A DNA stretch of 64,000 bases from Gluconacetobacter azotocaptans (GCF_014174355.1 NZ_JABEQF010000014.1:26449-90448), one strand, 5' to 3'. Positions 32,875 through 41,832 are shown, numbered from the stretch's first letter. Program-made: numbers and translations. Notes: generated from the sequence alone by a model not told the origin.

Positions 32875-34158
32875 TCAGCCCGTCGCGTCGGGGGGAGGGG
32901 CGGCCTGCAGGCCCCATATGCGCCGGGACATCAGCAGGGCCGCCACGCTGAGCAGGATGATGCCGGCGCCGATGCCCAGCCACCGCCGTGTCCCGACCAT
33001 GTGCGCCATCGGCCCGCACAGGGCGAACCCCACCGGCCCCATTCCCACCGCGACCAGGCTGAACAGGGCGTTGACGCGCGACAGGACGGTGTGCGGGATC
33101 TGTTCCTGGACGGCGGTCTGGACCGTGACGTTCAGGACGGCCAGCGCCGCGCCGAAGACGGCGCTGCCCAGCGCCAGCACCAGCACGGGCACATGCAGTG
33201 CCAGCATGACCAGCGGCAGGGTCAGCAGGGCGGCGGCCAGTTCGAACGCGACGAGGGGCCGGGCAGGGTGAATGCGCAGGACCAGCAGGCCGCCGAGGAC
33301 GCCGCCCATGCCGGTGGCGGAGGACACCAGGCCCCATAGCCGGGCGCCATCGGGCCGGGAGGCCAGCAGAACGGGGCCCAGGACGAAGAACGGGGCGAAG
33401 GCGACGAGATCCAGCAGCCCGTACTGCGCGGTCACCAGCCGCAGCCAGCCGTGCGTGCGGAATTCGCGCCAGCCCAGGCGAAAATCATGGAGGAACGAGG
33501 CCGGCGGCGGCCTGTCGCGCATGGCGGTGCGGATCAGCGCCAGGCAGCACGCGCTGATGGCGTACGACGTCGCGTCGAGGCCGATCGCCAGGGGGGCGTT
33601 GCCCAGGCTGACCAGCAGGCCGCCCAGCGAAGGCCCCACGATGGCGGTCAGCGAACTGGAGATGCTGAGCAGCCCATTGGCCTGCCGGATGCGATGCCTG
33701 CCGGCGATCTCGGGGATCAGGCCGGTTTCCGCGGGCCCGTAAAAGGCATTGCCGATGCCCAGGCAGGCGACCAGGGCCAGCAGCGCGGGCAGCGGCGGAT
33801 GACGGAGCGTCAGCACGCCCGCCAGCAGGCTCTGGCTGACGCAGCGCAGCAGGTCGGCCCCGATCATCAGGCGACGCCGGGGCCAGCGGTCGCCCACCAC
33901 CCCGCCGGCCAGCATCAGGACGATCGTCGGCGCCGTCTGCGCCGCCAGCACCAGTCCGATCGTCGTGGCGGAACGACCGCGCGCCAGCAGGGCAAAGGTC
34001 ATCGCCACCGGAATGATGGCCGAGCCGAGCGTCGACGACGTCGTGGCCACGAAGAACAGGCAGAAGTCGCGTTCGCGCAGCAGCGCCCGGTATTGGCCGC
34101 GCGGACGGGCAGCGGGGACAGGTTCCATGACCGGCGTAGCATTCCCCCATGCGCCCAT
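32875..34158 (-). CDS. MFS transporter, EntS-like (MFS_3)
   Basis: The protein of up to 427 residues has about 12 helices. It opens (from Met11) MEPVPAARPRGQYRALLRER and continues FVATTSSTLGSAIIPVAMTF, the EntS/MFS_3 TM1 pattern, with GGVVGDRWPRRRLMIGADLL as the TM2-3 loop motif (G-D-R-x-x-R-R). The NAFYGPAETGLIPEI stretch is also typical. Members export siderophores or drugs. The start is either 34158 or the ATG at 34126-34128; neither has a convincing ribosome-binding site. Confidence 0.85.
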   Translation of the reverse strand: MGAWGNATPVMEPVPAARPRGQYRALLRERDFCLFFVATTSSTLGSAIIPVAMTFALLARGRSATTIGLVLAAQTAPTIVLMLAGGVVGDRWPRRRLMIGADLLRCVSQSLLAGVLTLRHPPLPALLALVACLGIGNAFYGPAETGLIPEIAGRHRIRQANGLLSISSSLTAIVGPSLGGLLVSLGNAPLAIGLDATSYAISACCLALIRTAMRDRPPPASFLHDFRLGWREFRTHGWLRLVTAQYGLLDLVAFAPFFVLGPVLLASRPDGARLWGLVSSATGMGGVLGGLLVLRIHPARPLVAFELAAALLTLPLVMLALHVPVLVLALGSAVFGAALAVLNVTVQTAVQEQIPHTVLSRVNALFSLVAVGMGPVGFALCGPMAHMVGTRRWLGIGAGIILLSVAALLMSRRIWGLQAAPPPDATG

Positions 34159-34323
34159 GCCCGCCGGTCTGCCGCGCGGACGTGCCGTTTCGCGGCGCTC
34201 TCGCGCGGCAAGATGCGTTTTCAGACGGGTTCGGAAAGAGGCTTCCGACCCAACGCGCCGTGGGTCGGATCGTTCATCGCCCCGGGCGCGGCATGACGCT
34301 GCGTGGCAGGGCGCTTCGCGCGG

Positions 34324-35211
34324 TCAGACGATCTGCGCGGGCTCCACGTCCAGTGCCGGGCCGCGATGGGTGGCGAGGTACCAGGCGACCGCGGCCAGGA
34401 CGACGGCCCCCCCGGCCAGGACCGTGCCGCCGGGGCGTTCGTCGTAGAAGATCCAGACCCACAGCGGGCCCAGCACCACGTCGAGCATGGAGACGAACCC
34501 GGCCTCGCCGGACGGGATCAGGCGGCCGCCGGCCAGCACCAGCACGTAGGCGAACCCGGTCGTCAGCACCCCGAACAGGGCGCAGGCCACAAGCTGGGCC
34601 GGCGTGGGGAGGGTGGCCTGCGCCAGCGGGGCCGCCAGCAACATGCACCCCGCGGCGGCCAGCGCGCTCATGACCGTGGTGTCCATCGTGGGATGGCGCC
34701 TGGCGTGGACAAGCTGGAGGGCGAAGCTGGCGGTCGTGACGATGGCGGCCCCGATGCCCAGCAGGTCGTGCGCGGTCGCGGCCGCGCCGGCCATGAGGAC
34801 GATGCCGCCCAGGGCGACGGCGCCGGCGGCCAGGAAGCGTTTCGTCACCCGCTCGCGCAGCCACACGAAGGCGACCCCCGTCGCGATGAACGGCAGCGCC
34901 GCGTAGATGGTCATGACGTTCGCCACCGTCGTCATGTCCAGCGCGATGACGTAGCTGATGGACGAGGCGACCGACAGGGCGATGGCGGTCAGTTCGGTCC
35001 GGCCCGGTCGCGGGAGGGCCCGCAGCGGCCTGGCGCGGCGGCGCACGAGGGCGAGGGCGCCGAGCGTGAGGAAGGCGAACAGCGACCGCCAGGCGACGAT
35101 GGTCCAGGAATCGAGGGCGGCCATCCGGACGAACAGCCCGGCCGTGCTCCACAGCACGGCGGACAGGGCGACGAGGGCGACACCATAGTGACGATCCGGA
35201 ACGCGCGCCAT
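34324..35211 (-). CDS. EamA-family (DMT) transporter
   Basis: The 295-residue protein starts MARVPDRHYGVALVALSAVL, followed by WSTAGLFVRMAALDSWTIVA, typical of the EamA subgroup with an early W-S-T-A/G-x-L-F/V-R motif. Two five-helix repeats are visible. WIFYDERPGGTVLAGGAVVL (P-x-E/D-R-P) is the second-repeat signature. It is probably a metabolite exporter. The start is the ATG at 35209-35211; upstream frame extension is arginine-rich and not membrane-like. The gene lies 86 bp downstream of the LysR gene on the same strand. Confidence 0.85.
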   Translation of the reverse strand: MARVPDRHYGVALVALSAVLWSTAGLFVRMAALDSWTIVAWRSLFAFLTLGALALVRRRARPLRALPRPGRTELTAIALSVASSISYVIALDMTTVANVMTIYAALPFIATGVAFVWLRERVTKRFLAAGAVALGGIVLMAGAAATAHDLLGIGAAIVTTASFALQLVHARRHPTMDTTVMSALAAAGCMLLAAPLAQATLPTPAQLVACALFGVLTTGFAYVLVLAGGRLIPSGEAGFVSMLDVVLGPLWVWIFYDERPGGTVLAGGAVVLAAVAWYLATHRGPALDVEPAQIV

Positions 35212-35297
35212 GACGACCCCGTAACGAGTGGACAGGGGCTGGTAGCAGATTGCCGGGTCGTCCGCCAGCCCGGGCCGCATGCCGAAAGCCGAAAGGG

Positions 35298-36212
35298 TCA
35301 GGCCCTGCCTTGCAGGTAGTCGGCCAGGCTTCGCGCCAGATGGTCGAACACGGTCCTGACGCGCCGCATGCGTTTCAGGTCCTCGTGCATGACGACCCAC
35401 ATTTCCAGCGGGAGCGAGAACAGGTCGGGCAGCACGGGCACCAGGCCGGGCGCGCGCCGGGCCAGCGGGTGCTGGCAGATGCCGATGCCGCCCCCCGCGC
35501 GGATCGCCGCGAGCTGCGCGACATGGTTGTCGGTCCGCAGGGCGAAATCGTCACGCGACAGGTCCAGCCCGGCCTGGTTGACCATGGCCAGGTCGCCCGC
35601 GGCGCGGTCGGGGCCGATCAGCGCGAAGCGGGGCAGGTCGGCCAGCCGCGCCGGCAGGCCGTGCCGCCCCACATAGGCGGGGGCGGCGAACAGCCCCAGC
35701 GGCACCGCGCCGATCCGGCGGGCGTGCAGGGCCGCCTGGACCGGCCGCGCCATGCGGACCGCGATGTCGGCATCCCGGCGCAGCAGGTCCTCGTTCCGGT
35801 TGCCCAGATGGAGTTCGAGGCGCAGGCGCGGATGGCGGGCGCGCAGGGCGGCGAGCATCGGCGGCAGGATTTCCGTGCCCACGATCTCGCTGGCCGTCAC
35901 GCGCACCGTGCCGGCCACGCCATCGGCCGGCCCCGACGCGGCCCGCGCGAACGCGGCGGCGGCCGAGGCCATGGCCGCCGCATGCCCGGCCAGCACCAGC
36001 GCGTCGGGCGTGGGCTGCAACCCGGCGGGCGAGCGCGTGAACAGCACCGTCCCGATGCTGTGTTCCAGCGCGTCCAGCCGCCGGCGCACGGTCGGCTGCG
36101 CCACATGCAGCGCCCGCGCCGCCGCCGACAGGCTGCCTTCCGTCAGGATGGCCAGGAAGACGCGCTGGTTGTCCCAGTCGAAATGGCTGAGGTCGGAGGG
36201 GACGAGGTTCAT
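35298..36212 (-). CDS. LysR-family transcriptional regulator
   Basis: The 304-residue protein has an N-terminal HTH (FDWDNQRVFLAILTEGSLSA, then RALHVAQPTVRRRLDALEHS) and a co-factor domain with GTVRVTASEIVGTEILPPML and RRDADIAVRMARPVQAALHA. This fits the DsdC/'W-D-x-x-R-x-F-L' subgroup that usually controls a divergent gene. The neighbouring gene at 36303 is divergent with about 90 bp between, so it is the probable target. Confidence 0.88.
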   Translation of the reverse strand: MNLVPSDLSHFDWDNQRVFLAILTEGSLSAAARALHVAQPTVRRRLDALEHSIGTVLFTRSPAGLQPTPDALVLAGHAAAMASAAAAFARAASGPADGVAGTVRVTASEIVGTEILPPMLAALRARHPRLRLELHLGNRNEDLLRRDADIAVRMARPVQAALHARRIGAVPLGLFAAPAYVGRHGLPARLADLPRFALIGPDRAAGDLAMVNQAGLDLSRDDFALRTDNHVAQLAAIRAGGGIGICQHPLARRAPGLVPVLPDLFSLPLEMWVVMHEDLKRMRRVRTVFDHLARSLADYLQGRA

Positions 36213-36302
36213 ACATTTCAGACTAGCTGATGGACGTGTTTTGACAATTCCGTTCATCCCGAAAATCGGCTGCCCTTGTGCCCCGTTCACAGGAGGCCAC
36301 AC

Positions 36303-37274
36303 ATGAGTACACCCAGGACCGCATTGGTCGTCGGCGCGCGCGGCGGCATTGGCGGCGCGGTCGCGCGCAGCCTGCTGCGCCATGGCTGGCGGGTGCGCGG
36401 CCTGGCGCGCCGCCCGGCCGGCGACGTGCCGGGGATGGAGTGGATCGCGGGCGATGCGATGGACCGGGCGGCCGTGGTGCGGGCCGCCCAGGGCGTGCAG
36501 GCGGTCATCCACGCCGTGAACCCGCCCGGCTACCGGAACTGGGACACGCTGGTCCTGCCGATGCTGGACAACAGCATGGCCGCGGCGCTGGCCGCCGGCG
36601 CGCGGCTGGTGCTGCCCGGCACCGTCTATAATTTCGGCCCCGACGCGTTTGCCGACCCCGGCGAGGACGCGCCGCAACGCCCGCTGACTCGCAAGGGCGC
36701 GATCCGCGTCGAGATGGAGCGCCGCCTGCGCGATGCGGTTCCGGCGGGGCTGCGGTCGCTGGTCGTACGCGCCGGCGACTATTTCGGCCCCGGCGCGGCC
36801 AGTAACTGGTTCGCACAGGGACTGGTCGGCGGCCGGCGGCCGGTGCGGGGCCTGACCGATCCGGGGCGGCCCGGCGTCGGGCACCAATGGGCCTATCTGC
36901 CCGATGTCGCGGAAACCATCGCCCGGCTGCTGGCGCGGGAGGACGATCTGGACCCGGCGGCGCGCTTTCATCTGGCCGGGCACTGGGATGCGGACGGGAC
37001 GGAGATGATCGCCGCCATCCGGCGGGCCCTGGGCCGGCCGTCCCTGCCGGTCCGGCGGTTTCCGTGGTGGCTGGTGAGCGTGGCCCGCCCGTTTGTGCCG
37101 TTCTGCCGCGAGATGCACGAAATGCGCTATCTGTGGCGCATGCCGCTGCGCCTGACTAACGGGAAGCTGGTGCGGTTTCTGGGCGATGAGCCGCACACGC
37201 CGCTGGATGTCGCGGTCGCGGCCGCGTTGGGGGATCTGAAGCAGCCTCTGCCCGAACAAGGGCTTTGCCCTTGA
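36303..37274 (+). CDS. NAD-dependent epimerase/dehydratase-family protein (extended SDR)
   Basis: The 323-residue protein has an N-terminal TALVVGARGGIGGAVARSLL (GxxGxxG), a probable acidic residue at the adenine ribose site in WIAGDAMDR, and an extended-SDR middle with VLPGTVYNFGPDAF (Y instead of the classical YxxxK context) and VVRAGDYFGPGA. The C-terminal half handles the substrate. It is likely to act on a sugar or quinone-like compound, but this is not assigned. The last residues (PEQGLCP) are encoded by the first module of an intergenic repeat that begins inside the gene. Confidence 0.8.
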   Translation: MSTPRTALVVGARGGIGGAVARSLLRHGWRVRGLARRPAGDVPGMEWIAGDAMDRAAVVRAAQGVQAVIHAVNPPGYRNWDTLVLPMLDNSMAAALAAGARLVLPGTVYNFGPDAFADPGEDAPQRPLTRKGAIRVEMERRLRDAVPAGLRSLVVRAGDYFGPGAASNWFAQGLVGGRRPVRGLTDPGRPGVGHQWAYLPDVAETIARLLAREDDLDPAARFHLAGHWDADGTEMIAAIRRALGRPSLPVRRFPWWLVSVARPFVPFCREMHEMRYLWRMPLRLTNGKLVRFLGDEPHTPLDVAVAAALGDLKQPLPEQGLCP

Positions 37275-37376
37275 CCCACCAAAGGGCAGTCGCCCTTTGG
37301 AAACCCAGGACTTTTAAAACGAATGGGATGCAAGGGCCGAGGCCCTTGCCGGGTTCGGGCGGAGCCCGACCTTCCT
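37248..37376. repeat. Intergenic multi-hairpin repeat, copy R8
   Basis: This copy is inverted relative to R4: CAAGGGCTTTGCCCTTG, CCAAAGGGCAGTCGCCCTTTGG, CAAGGGCCGAGGCCCTTG and GTTCGGGCGGAGCCCGAC. Its first stem overlaps the last codons of the epimerase-like gene. The MITE follows directly. Confidence 0.85.
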
Positions 37377-37378
37377 GA

Positions 37379-37540
37379 GAGCCTGTTTGAAAATGCGCGC
37401 TGGCGGCGATCCGACGCGCGTTTTCTGCGCTCCGATGCTCACGGCCCATAAGGCCGCTCCGCTTCGGGGCTCGAAAACACACGTCGGGCGCTTCACTGCG
37501 TTCCGCTCTCGCTCGCCAGCCCACATTTTCAAACAGGCTC
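37379..37540. mobile_element. 162-bp MITE with IS1031/IS5-like ends
   Basis: The ends GAGCCTGTTTGAAAAT (37379-37394) and ATTTTCAAACAGGCTC (37525-37540) are perfect 16-bp inverted repeats, extending imperfectly inward (GCTGGCG and CGCCAGC). TGA stands directly outside each end (37376-37378 and 37541-37543), a 3-bp target duplication. The IS1031 group of IS5 duplicates TNA, so that transposase probably mobilised it. There is no coding capacity. Confidence 0.8.
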
Positions 37541-37547
37541 TGAGACG

Positions 37548-38723
37548 TTATCGCCGGGTACAGGTCAGCGCGGGATGGGGCGGCGGGGTGGTGCGGGCGT
37601 GGCGGGCCACCCAGGTTGCGACCTGGGCGATGCTTTCGGGCGTGGTGTCGGTTTCGGGCATGTTGGTGGTGGCCGGGCCATTGGAATATTGCCCGACGAT
37701 CCAGTAGGTGGGGCGGGCGCCGGCGTGTTCCAGGTAGCGGACTTCGGTTTGCACGCCGCGCATGAACTGGAAATCGGGGCCGTTGCCGCGCATGCCGTGC
37801 TGCGTGTCGAAGATGGTCATGAATACGGCCGTCGTCAGGTGGTGGCGGTTGGCCCAGCGGATTTCGCCGGCGATCAGGCGGCGGAACATCGCGCTGTGCG
37901 GCGTGCCGTAATAGGATTCGGTCGAGAAGATGTTGGCGGGGGTGTCGATGCCGAACCCGCCGGCCATCAGGGCGATGCGTCGCGAATTGGCGTAGTACGG
38001 ATCGGTGGCGTAGTCGCTGGGGACACGGACGCCCAGGCCGGGGTTGCCCTGGCCGTCGGTGTCCGAACTGTCCGAGACATGGCCGTGCGCGCCGTTGGAG
38101 ATGTAGGGCAGCACCAGGGCCGCGCCGGTCGTCATCCGGGCGTCGCGCAGGGCGATGGCGGTGTCGGCCACGTCGCGGTCGGTGAATTCCGACGACGGGT
38201 TGTGGAAGCTGCCGCCCCAGGGCGGGGCGGTGTCGGTGTAGCTGAGGTTCAGCATCGTGACATGGGGATGCCATCCGGCGGCGAACCAGCGGAACTGGCG
38301 GCCGGACTGGCTGTCGTCGAACACATGGTAATGCGACGGCGGCACGTCGGGCGTCAGCGCGGGGGACTGTCCGCCTTCAAACAGGCCGCCGCCGGCGCGG
38401 CCCTGCCACAGGGCGATCATCGCCGTCATGACGGCCTGGCCGTCGTAGCCGGGGGGCCTGGTCCAGGCCGGGTTGGCGTCGGGCCAGTCCAGCACCTGGC
38501 GGGTGGCGCCGTCGACCTGGTAGAGGCCGATGTTGCCGGTGGCCAGCAGGTTGGGAAAGCGCCAGGGCTGCGAAAGCTGGTAGCCGCCGATGACCGAGCT
38601 GATGAAGCTGGTGACCGGCTGGCCGGCACAGGGTGCGGGGGTGGCCCGGGCGGGGATGGTGAGGAGCGCGGCCGCCAGGCCCAGCAGGACGGGCGGCGCG
38701 CGGTGGGTGGGTCGGTGGGGCAC
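37548..38723 (-). CDS. Secreted protein of unknown function (391 aa)
   Basis: A clear signal peptide (PPVLLGLAAALLTIPARA, cut near ARA-TP) leads into a soluble domain with many aromatic and histidine residues: SHYHVFDDSQSGRQFRWFAA, GWHPHVTMLNLSY, GGSFHNPSSEFTDRDVADTA and VFMTIFDTQHGMRGNGP. A TESYYGTPHSAMFRRLIAGE stretch follows. The pattern does not match a family I can name. The histidine- and aspartate-rich loops could bind a metal or sugar. It would act in the periplasm. It is divergent from the glycosyltransferase at 38865. Confidence 0.7.
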   Translation of the reverse strand: MPHRPTHRAPPVLLGLAAALLTIPARATPAPCAGQPVTSFISSVIGGYQLSQPWRFPNLLATGNIGLYQVDGATRQVLDWPDANPAWTRPPGYDGQAVMTAMIALWQGRAGGGLFEGGQSPALTPDVPPSHYHVFDDSQSGRQFRWFAAGWHPHVTMLNLSYTDTAPPWGGSFHNPSSEFTDRDVADTAIALRDARMTTGAALVLPYISNGAHGHVSDSSDTDGQGNPGLGVRVPSDYATDPYYANSRRIALMAGGFGIDTPANIFSTESYYGTPHSAMFRRLIAGEIRWANRHHLTTAVFMTIFDTQHGMRGNGPDFQFMRGVQTEVRYLEHAGARPTYWIVGQYSNGPATTNMPETDTTPESIAQVATWVARHARTTPPPHPALTCTRR

Positions 38724-38864
38724 GCGGCGGGTCGTCCTGTCGTGGCCGGCACAGCGTAGGACCGCCCCGTTAAGGCAATGCTAAGACGTTGCCGGACATA
38801 AGAGCCGTGACCGCGCTGTTGCGATGCGCGTGGCCCGCCGTTGGCTGGAGGGATGTTGGCCTTC

Positions 38865-39995
38865 ATGACTGTTCCGGATCACCGCTATGCCATCGACCAC
38901 ATCCGGACCACGGGCAACCGGGTGTCGATCTCGGGCTGGTTCCTCGATTGCGTCGGCTGTGACCGGCTGGCCGTGCTGTGCGGGGAGGTGAGCCTGCATG
39001 TCGCCCGGCCCGAGGAATGGCGCCAGCCCAGCGCCGACGTCGCCGCCCTGTCCGACCCGCGCTACGACGCCGTGCGCTTTCATGTCGTCTTTCCCTTTCC
39101 GCCGGAATTGTCGCTGGCGATGCTGCGGCGGATGGTGCTGTCCTTCGAGGGCGACGGGCCGGCGCGGGTGCTGCCGGTCCATGCGGGCGAGGGGGACGGC
39201 GAGAGCGGGGAGCTTGCGCGGACGCCGCTGCGCGCGCTGCGGCTGGGCATCGGGATTCCGACCTACAACCGCGCCGCGCTGGTGCGCGAGACGGTGCGGC
39301 GGGTGCTGGACATGACGCAGTTCGATCCGGTCGTCCTGGTGGCGAACGACGGTTCGACCGACGATACGGCGGAGGTGCTGGCGCGCATTCCCGGCATCCA
39401 TGTCCTGGACGCGCCGAACGCCGGCATTGCATGGAACAAGAACCGCCTGCTGTTCCATCTGCATGAAGTCGAGGCCTGCGACATCGTGCTGCTGCTGGAG
39501 GACGATGCCCGGCCGACGGTCTATGGCTGGAACGTCGACTGGATGCTGGCCTGCCTGCGCCATGGCCATGTGAATTTCGCGCCGCCCTGGTTTCCGCGCG
39601 CGTCGTCCGGCAACGGGTCGTGGCACGACCCGTTCCATAATGACGTGCTGACGGCGCAATGTTCGGGGTTCAGCCGCGAGGCGCTGTCCTATGTCGGATA
39701 TATCGACACGCGCTTCGGCCGGTACGGGCACGAGCATGTGGAACATACCTCGCGCATGATCCGCATGGGCTATGGCGGGCTGACCAAGGAAGACGGTGCG
39801 TCCAAGACGTTCTTCCTGCTGGACGGGGCGATCGAGATCGTGGAGTCGGTGTCGAACTTCTCGCAGCAGCAGGTGGACGAGAATTCGGAAATCTTCCATC
39901 GGATTCACGGGGAATGCGCCTATCGTCCGCCGTGGCGGGACGATACGCAGATCCGCCGCCTGCGCGAGGAGATGCGGCAGGTGCGGCGGCAGTAG
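38865..39995 (+). CDS. Family 2-like glycosyltransferase with N-terminal beta domain
   Basis: The 376-residue protein has an N-terminal part of about 110 residues (RVSISGWFLDCVGCDRLAVL ...) that looks like a beta-sandwich accessory module. A GT-A domain follows: LRLGIGIPTYNRAALVRETV, VLVANDGSTDDTAEVLARIP (nucleotide-sugar site), VLLLEDDARP (D-x-D position) and later SGFSREALSYVGYIDTRFGR. It would transfer a sugar to a surface polysaccharide or protein. GGAGGG lies 12 bp before the ATG at 38865. An in-frame ATG at 38853 is the alternative. Confidence 0.8.
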   Translation: MTVPDHRYAIDHIRTTGNRVSISGWFLDCVGCDRLAVLCGEVSLHVARPEEWRQPSADVAALSDPRYDAVRFHVVFPFPPELSLAMLRRMVLSFEGDGPARVLPVHAGEGDGESGELARTPLRALRLGIGIPTYNRAALVRETVRRVLDMTQFDPVVLVANDGSTDDTAEVLARIPGIHVLDAPNAGIAWNKNRLLFHLHEVEACDIVLLLEDDARPTVYGWNVDWMLACLRHGHVNFAPPWFPRASSGNGSWHDPFHNDVLTAQCSGFSREALSYVGYIDTRFGRYGHEHVEHTSRMIRMGYGGLTKEDGASKTFFLLDGAIEIVESVSNFSQQQVDENSEIFHRIHGECAYRPPWRDDTQIRRLREEMRQVRRQ

Positions 39996-40041
39996 GGCCG
40001 CCGGTTGCCGGTTCCTGAGGCGTGGCACCCCAATCATTTGA

Positions 40042-40105
40042 TAACGAATGGGTTTCCAAAGGGCGACTGCCCTTTGGTGGGTCAAGGGCAACGCCCTTGG
40101 CGGGA
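40042..40105. repeat. Intergenic multi-hairpin repeat, copy R9 (half)
   Basis: It consists of GGGTTTCCAAAGGGCGACTG, CCCTTTGG and CAAGGGCAACGCCCTTG. It lies between two convergent glycosyltransferase genes, where it could stop transcription from both sides. Confidence 0.75.
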
Positions 40106-40126
40106 ACATCCCACGAAAGGCTGGTA

Positions 40127-41233
40127 TCAGAGCGACGCCAGGGCGGCCAGGGTGGCGCGTACCTGGTCGGGTGTCCAGTGCGCCAGGGCGGCCAGGGGCA
40201 GGCGGCAGGCGGTCAGGGGGGCCTCGGCCGTGCCCAGGCCGTAGGCGGTCAGCGGCGTGTCGTGGCTGGTGCGGATGCCGTCGGGCCGCAGGGCCAGCGT
40301 TTCCCAGCCCTTGGCCCAGGGGGCGGTGGAAAGGGCGCCATCGGGGTGGAAGCTGCGGATGGACGCGCGGTCGGGCGACAGCAGGAAGGCCGAGGACGGG
40401 CCGGCCCGCACGGCGACGCACAGGCCGGGGCCGGGCTGGGCGCGCACCGTGGGCGCGGCGTCGTCCGGTCCGTCGTGCAGGAAGCCCCCGTGTGCGCGGA
40501 GGGCCAGCAGGTCGAGTCCCTCGGGCACCAGGCGGTGGATCATGTTCAGGACCGACAGGGCGGCGACGGGGCCTTTGTCGCCGTTGGCGTGGAGGATGGG
40601 CGGCCATGTGCCGGTCGCGCGGTTGCGGACCGCGCCGCCCGCGTAGTCGTATAGTTCGAGCGAGCCGCCCAGCGTGCCGAAGATGGTGCTGCCGGCATCG
40701 ACGGTGACCCGCAGGTGGTGGCGCGCCGCGGCCTGGGCCGTGAAACGCGCGGCCAGGCGCTGGTCGTCCTGGTCGCCGGTCTCGCGCGACAGGGCGAGGC
40801 AGTGGGACAGCATCGTCCGGATGGCGCCGGCATAGCCGATGTAGCAGCCGCTGTTCAGATAACGGCAGCGTTCGGCGCCGTGGCCGTCGAAATAGGCCTG
40901 GACGGGATCGTCCGGGCCGTCGGCCGGGGGCCAGAAGACGGGTTCGCCGTTGAAGACGATGTCGCTGTCGCCGGCGGCGAAGGCGCGCCGGATTTCGGCC
41001 GCCGCGCCGGTGACCAGCGTGTCGTAGGCGTCGGTGAACAGGACGACGTCGTGCGGCCGGACCGAGGGCTGGTCCAGGGCGTGCGCCAGGGTCAGGTATT
41101 TGTCGATGAAGTGAATGCGTTCGCGCTCGCCCTCGGGACGGAGGGGGCGGAAATCGAGGCCCGCGCGGCGGGCGCTTTCTTCCAGGTCCAGCATCATGGC
41201 CGTCCTGGGATGGCCGACGGTGACGTGAAGCAT
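40127..41233 (-). CDS. PLOD/procollagen-galactosyltransferase-like glycosyltransferase
   Basis: The 368-residue protein starts MLHVTVGHPRTAMMLDLEES and contains DVVLFTDAYDTLVTGAAAEI (D-x-x-D metal site), DIVFNGEPVFWPP, RYLNSGCYIGYAGAIRTMLS and DQDDQRLAARF. These are the hallmarks of the GT domain in lysyl hydroxylase/PLOD-like enzymes. The C-terminal third (PGPGLCVAVRAGPSSAFLLS) is an extra domain. It probably transfers a hexose to a surface glycan. It is the last host-like gene before the phage genes. Confidence 0.8.
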   Translation of the reverse strand: MLHVTVGHPRTAMMLDLEESARRAGLDFRPLRPEGERERIHFIDKYLTLAHALDQPSVRPHDVVLFTDAYDTLVTGAAAEIRRAFAAGDSDIVFNGEPVFWPPADGPDDPVQAYFDGHGAERCRYLNSGCYIGYAGAIRTMLSHCLALSRETGDQDDQRLAARFTAQAAARHHLRVTVDAGSTIFGTLGGSLELYDYAGGAVRNRATGTWPPILHANGDKGPVAALSVLNMIHRLVPEGLDLLALRAHGGFLHDGPDDAAPTVRAQPGPGLCVAVRAGPSSAFLLSPDRASIRSFHPDGALSTAPWAKGWETLALRPDGIRTSHDTPLTAYGLGTAEAPLTACRLPLAALAHWTPDQVRATLAALASL

Positions 41234-41312
41234 GCGCGATGGCCCCCGGTTTCAGCGACCCGTCCTGTCTGCGGGGGGAGTGTTGATTTTTCGTTGCCGC
41301 GCGGGAGGGGGA

Positions 41313-41591
41313 TCAGGGCGGCAGGTCGCGTTCGTCGCGGCGGAGGTCGGCCAGGGTGCAGGCGCGGGTGGTGCGTTCGTCGTGCGGGCGGGCTTCGCGG
41401 CGGCGTTCGTCGCAGGCGGCGTCGTGGCGCACGCACAGGTTGTCCAGATTGATCAGCGCGCCGTCCAGGGCGTCCAGCACGTCGCCCGCGTCCGGGATGC
41501 GCCGGGCCTGGGCCATGGTCTGGGCGATCAGGGCGCGCAACGCCATCAGCCGCGCGGCCGTGAGGATTTCGTCGTCTTCGTCGTACGGCAT
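41313..41591 (-). CDS. Small prophage protein, unknown (92 aa)
   Basis: It starts MPYDEDDEILTAARLMALRA, is mostly helical with DALDGALINLDNLCVRHDAA, and ends with a charged tail rich in R, D and E. GGCAGGAGATAGG precedes the start and is also one arm of a perfect 13-bp palindrome. It is the last gene of the leftward lysogeny block. No family is recognised. Confidence 0.6.
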   Translation of the reverse strand: MPYDEDDEILTAARLMALRALIAQTMAQARRIPDAGDVLDALDGALINLDNLCVRHDAACDERRREARPHDERTTRACTLADLRRDERDLPP

Positions 41592-41592
41592 T

Positions 41593-41652
41593 CCTATCTC
41601 CTGCCCCGGGATAGGCGGCAGGAGATAGGGTAATGCCTATTGCGTCAATAGG
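41593..41652. promoter_or_regulatory. Palindromic control sites of the lysogeny block
   Basis: Two palindromes are present: CCTATCTCCTGCC (41593-41605) with GGCAGGAGATAGG (41617-41629), and CCTATT-GCGTC-AATAGG (41636-41652). The AATAGG half-site recurs in the repressor/early-gene gap. The first palindrome includes the ribosome-binding site of the 41313-41591 gene, so it could also control translation. Binding by the S24 repressor is inference. Confidence 0.5.
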
Positions 41653-41667
41653 AAAATAGGAAGCTGG

Positions 41668-41832
41668 TCAGATGACCGGGCCTTCGTCTTCCTCGTCGGG
41701 TTCGATCGGGTCGTCGACCGGCACCTCGTCGGGCGGCGGGTCGTCGGGGTTGAACGGGCCGGGGCTGGGGGTGGGCATCGGACGCCGGGGGCCGGCGGGG
41801 GCCTGGTCGCCGCGGGGATAATCGCTGGACAT
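41668..41832 (-). CDS. Tiny acidic proline-rich protein (54 aa)
   Basis: The frame reads MSSDYPRGDQAPAGPRRPMP, then PSPGPFNPDDPPPDEVPVDD and ends EPDEEDEGPVI. It is very acidic and disordered, and GAGAGGA lies at proper spacing before the ATG. It lies in the same leftward block as the repressor. The function is unknown. Acidic phage peptides sometimes mimic DNA, which is only a possibility here. Confidence 0.55.
   Translation of the reverse strand: MSSDYPRGDQAPAGPRRPMPTPSPGPFNPDDPPPDEVPVDDPIEPDEEDEGPVI

Noticed and set aside
41234..41312. Prophage left attachment site and integrase
   Set aside because: The junction must be near here, but no integrase gene lies in the window, no tRNA is adjacent, and the right end is outside, so no att core can be identified.
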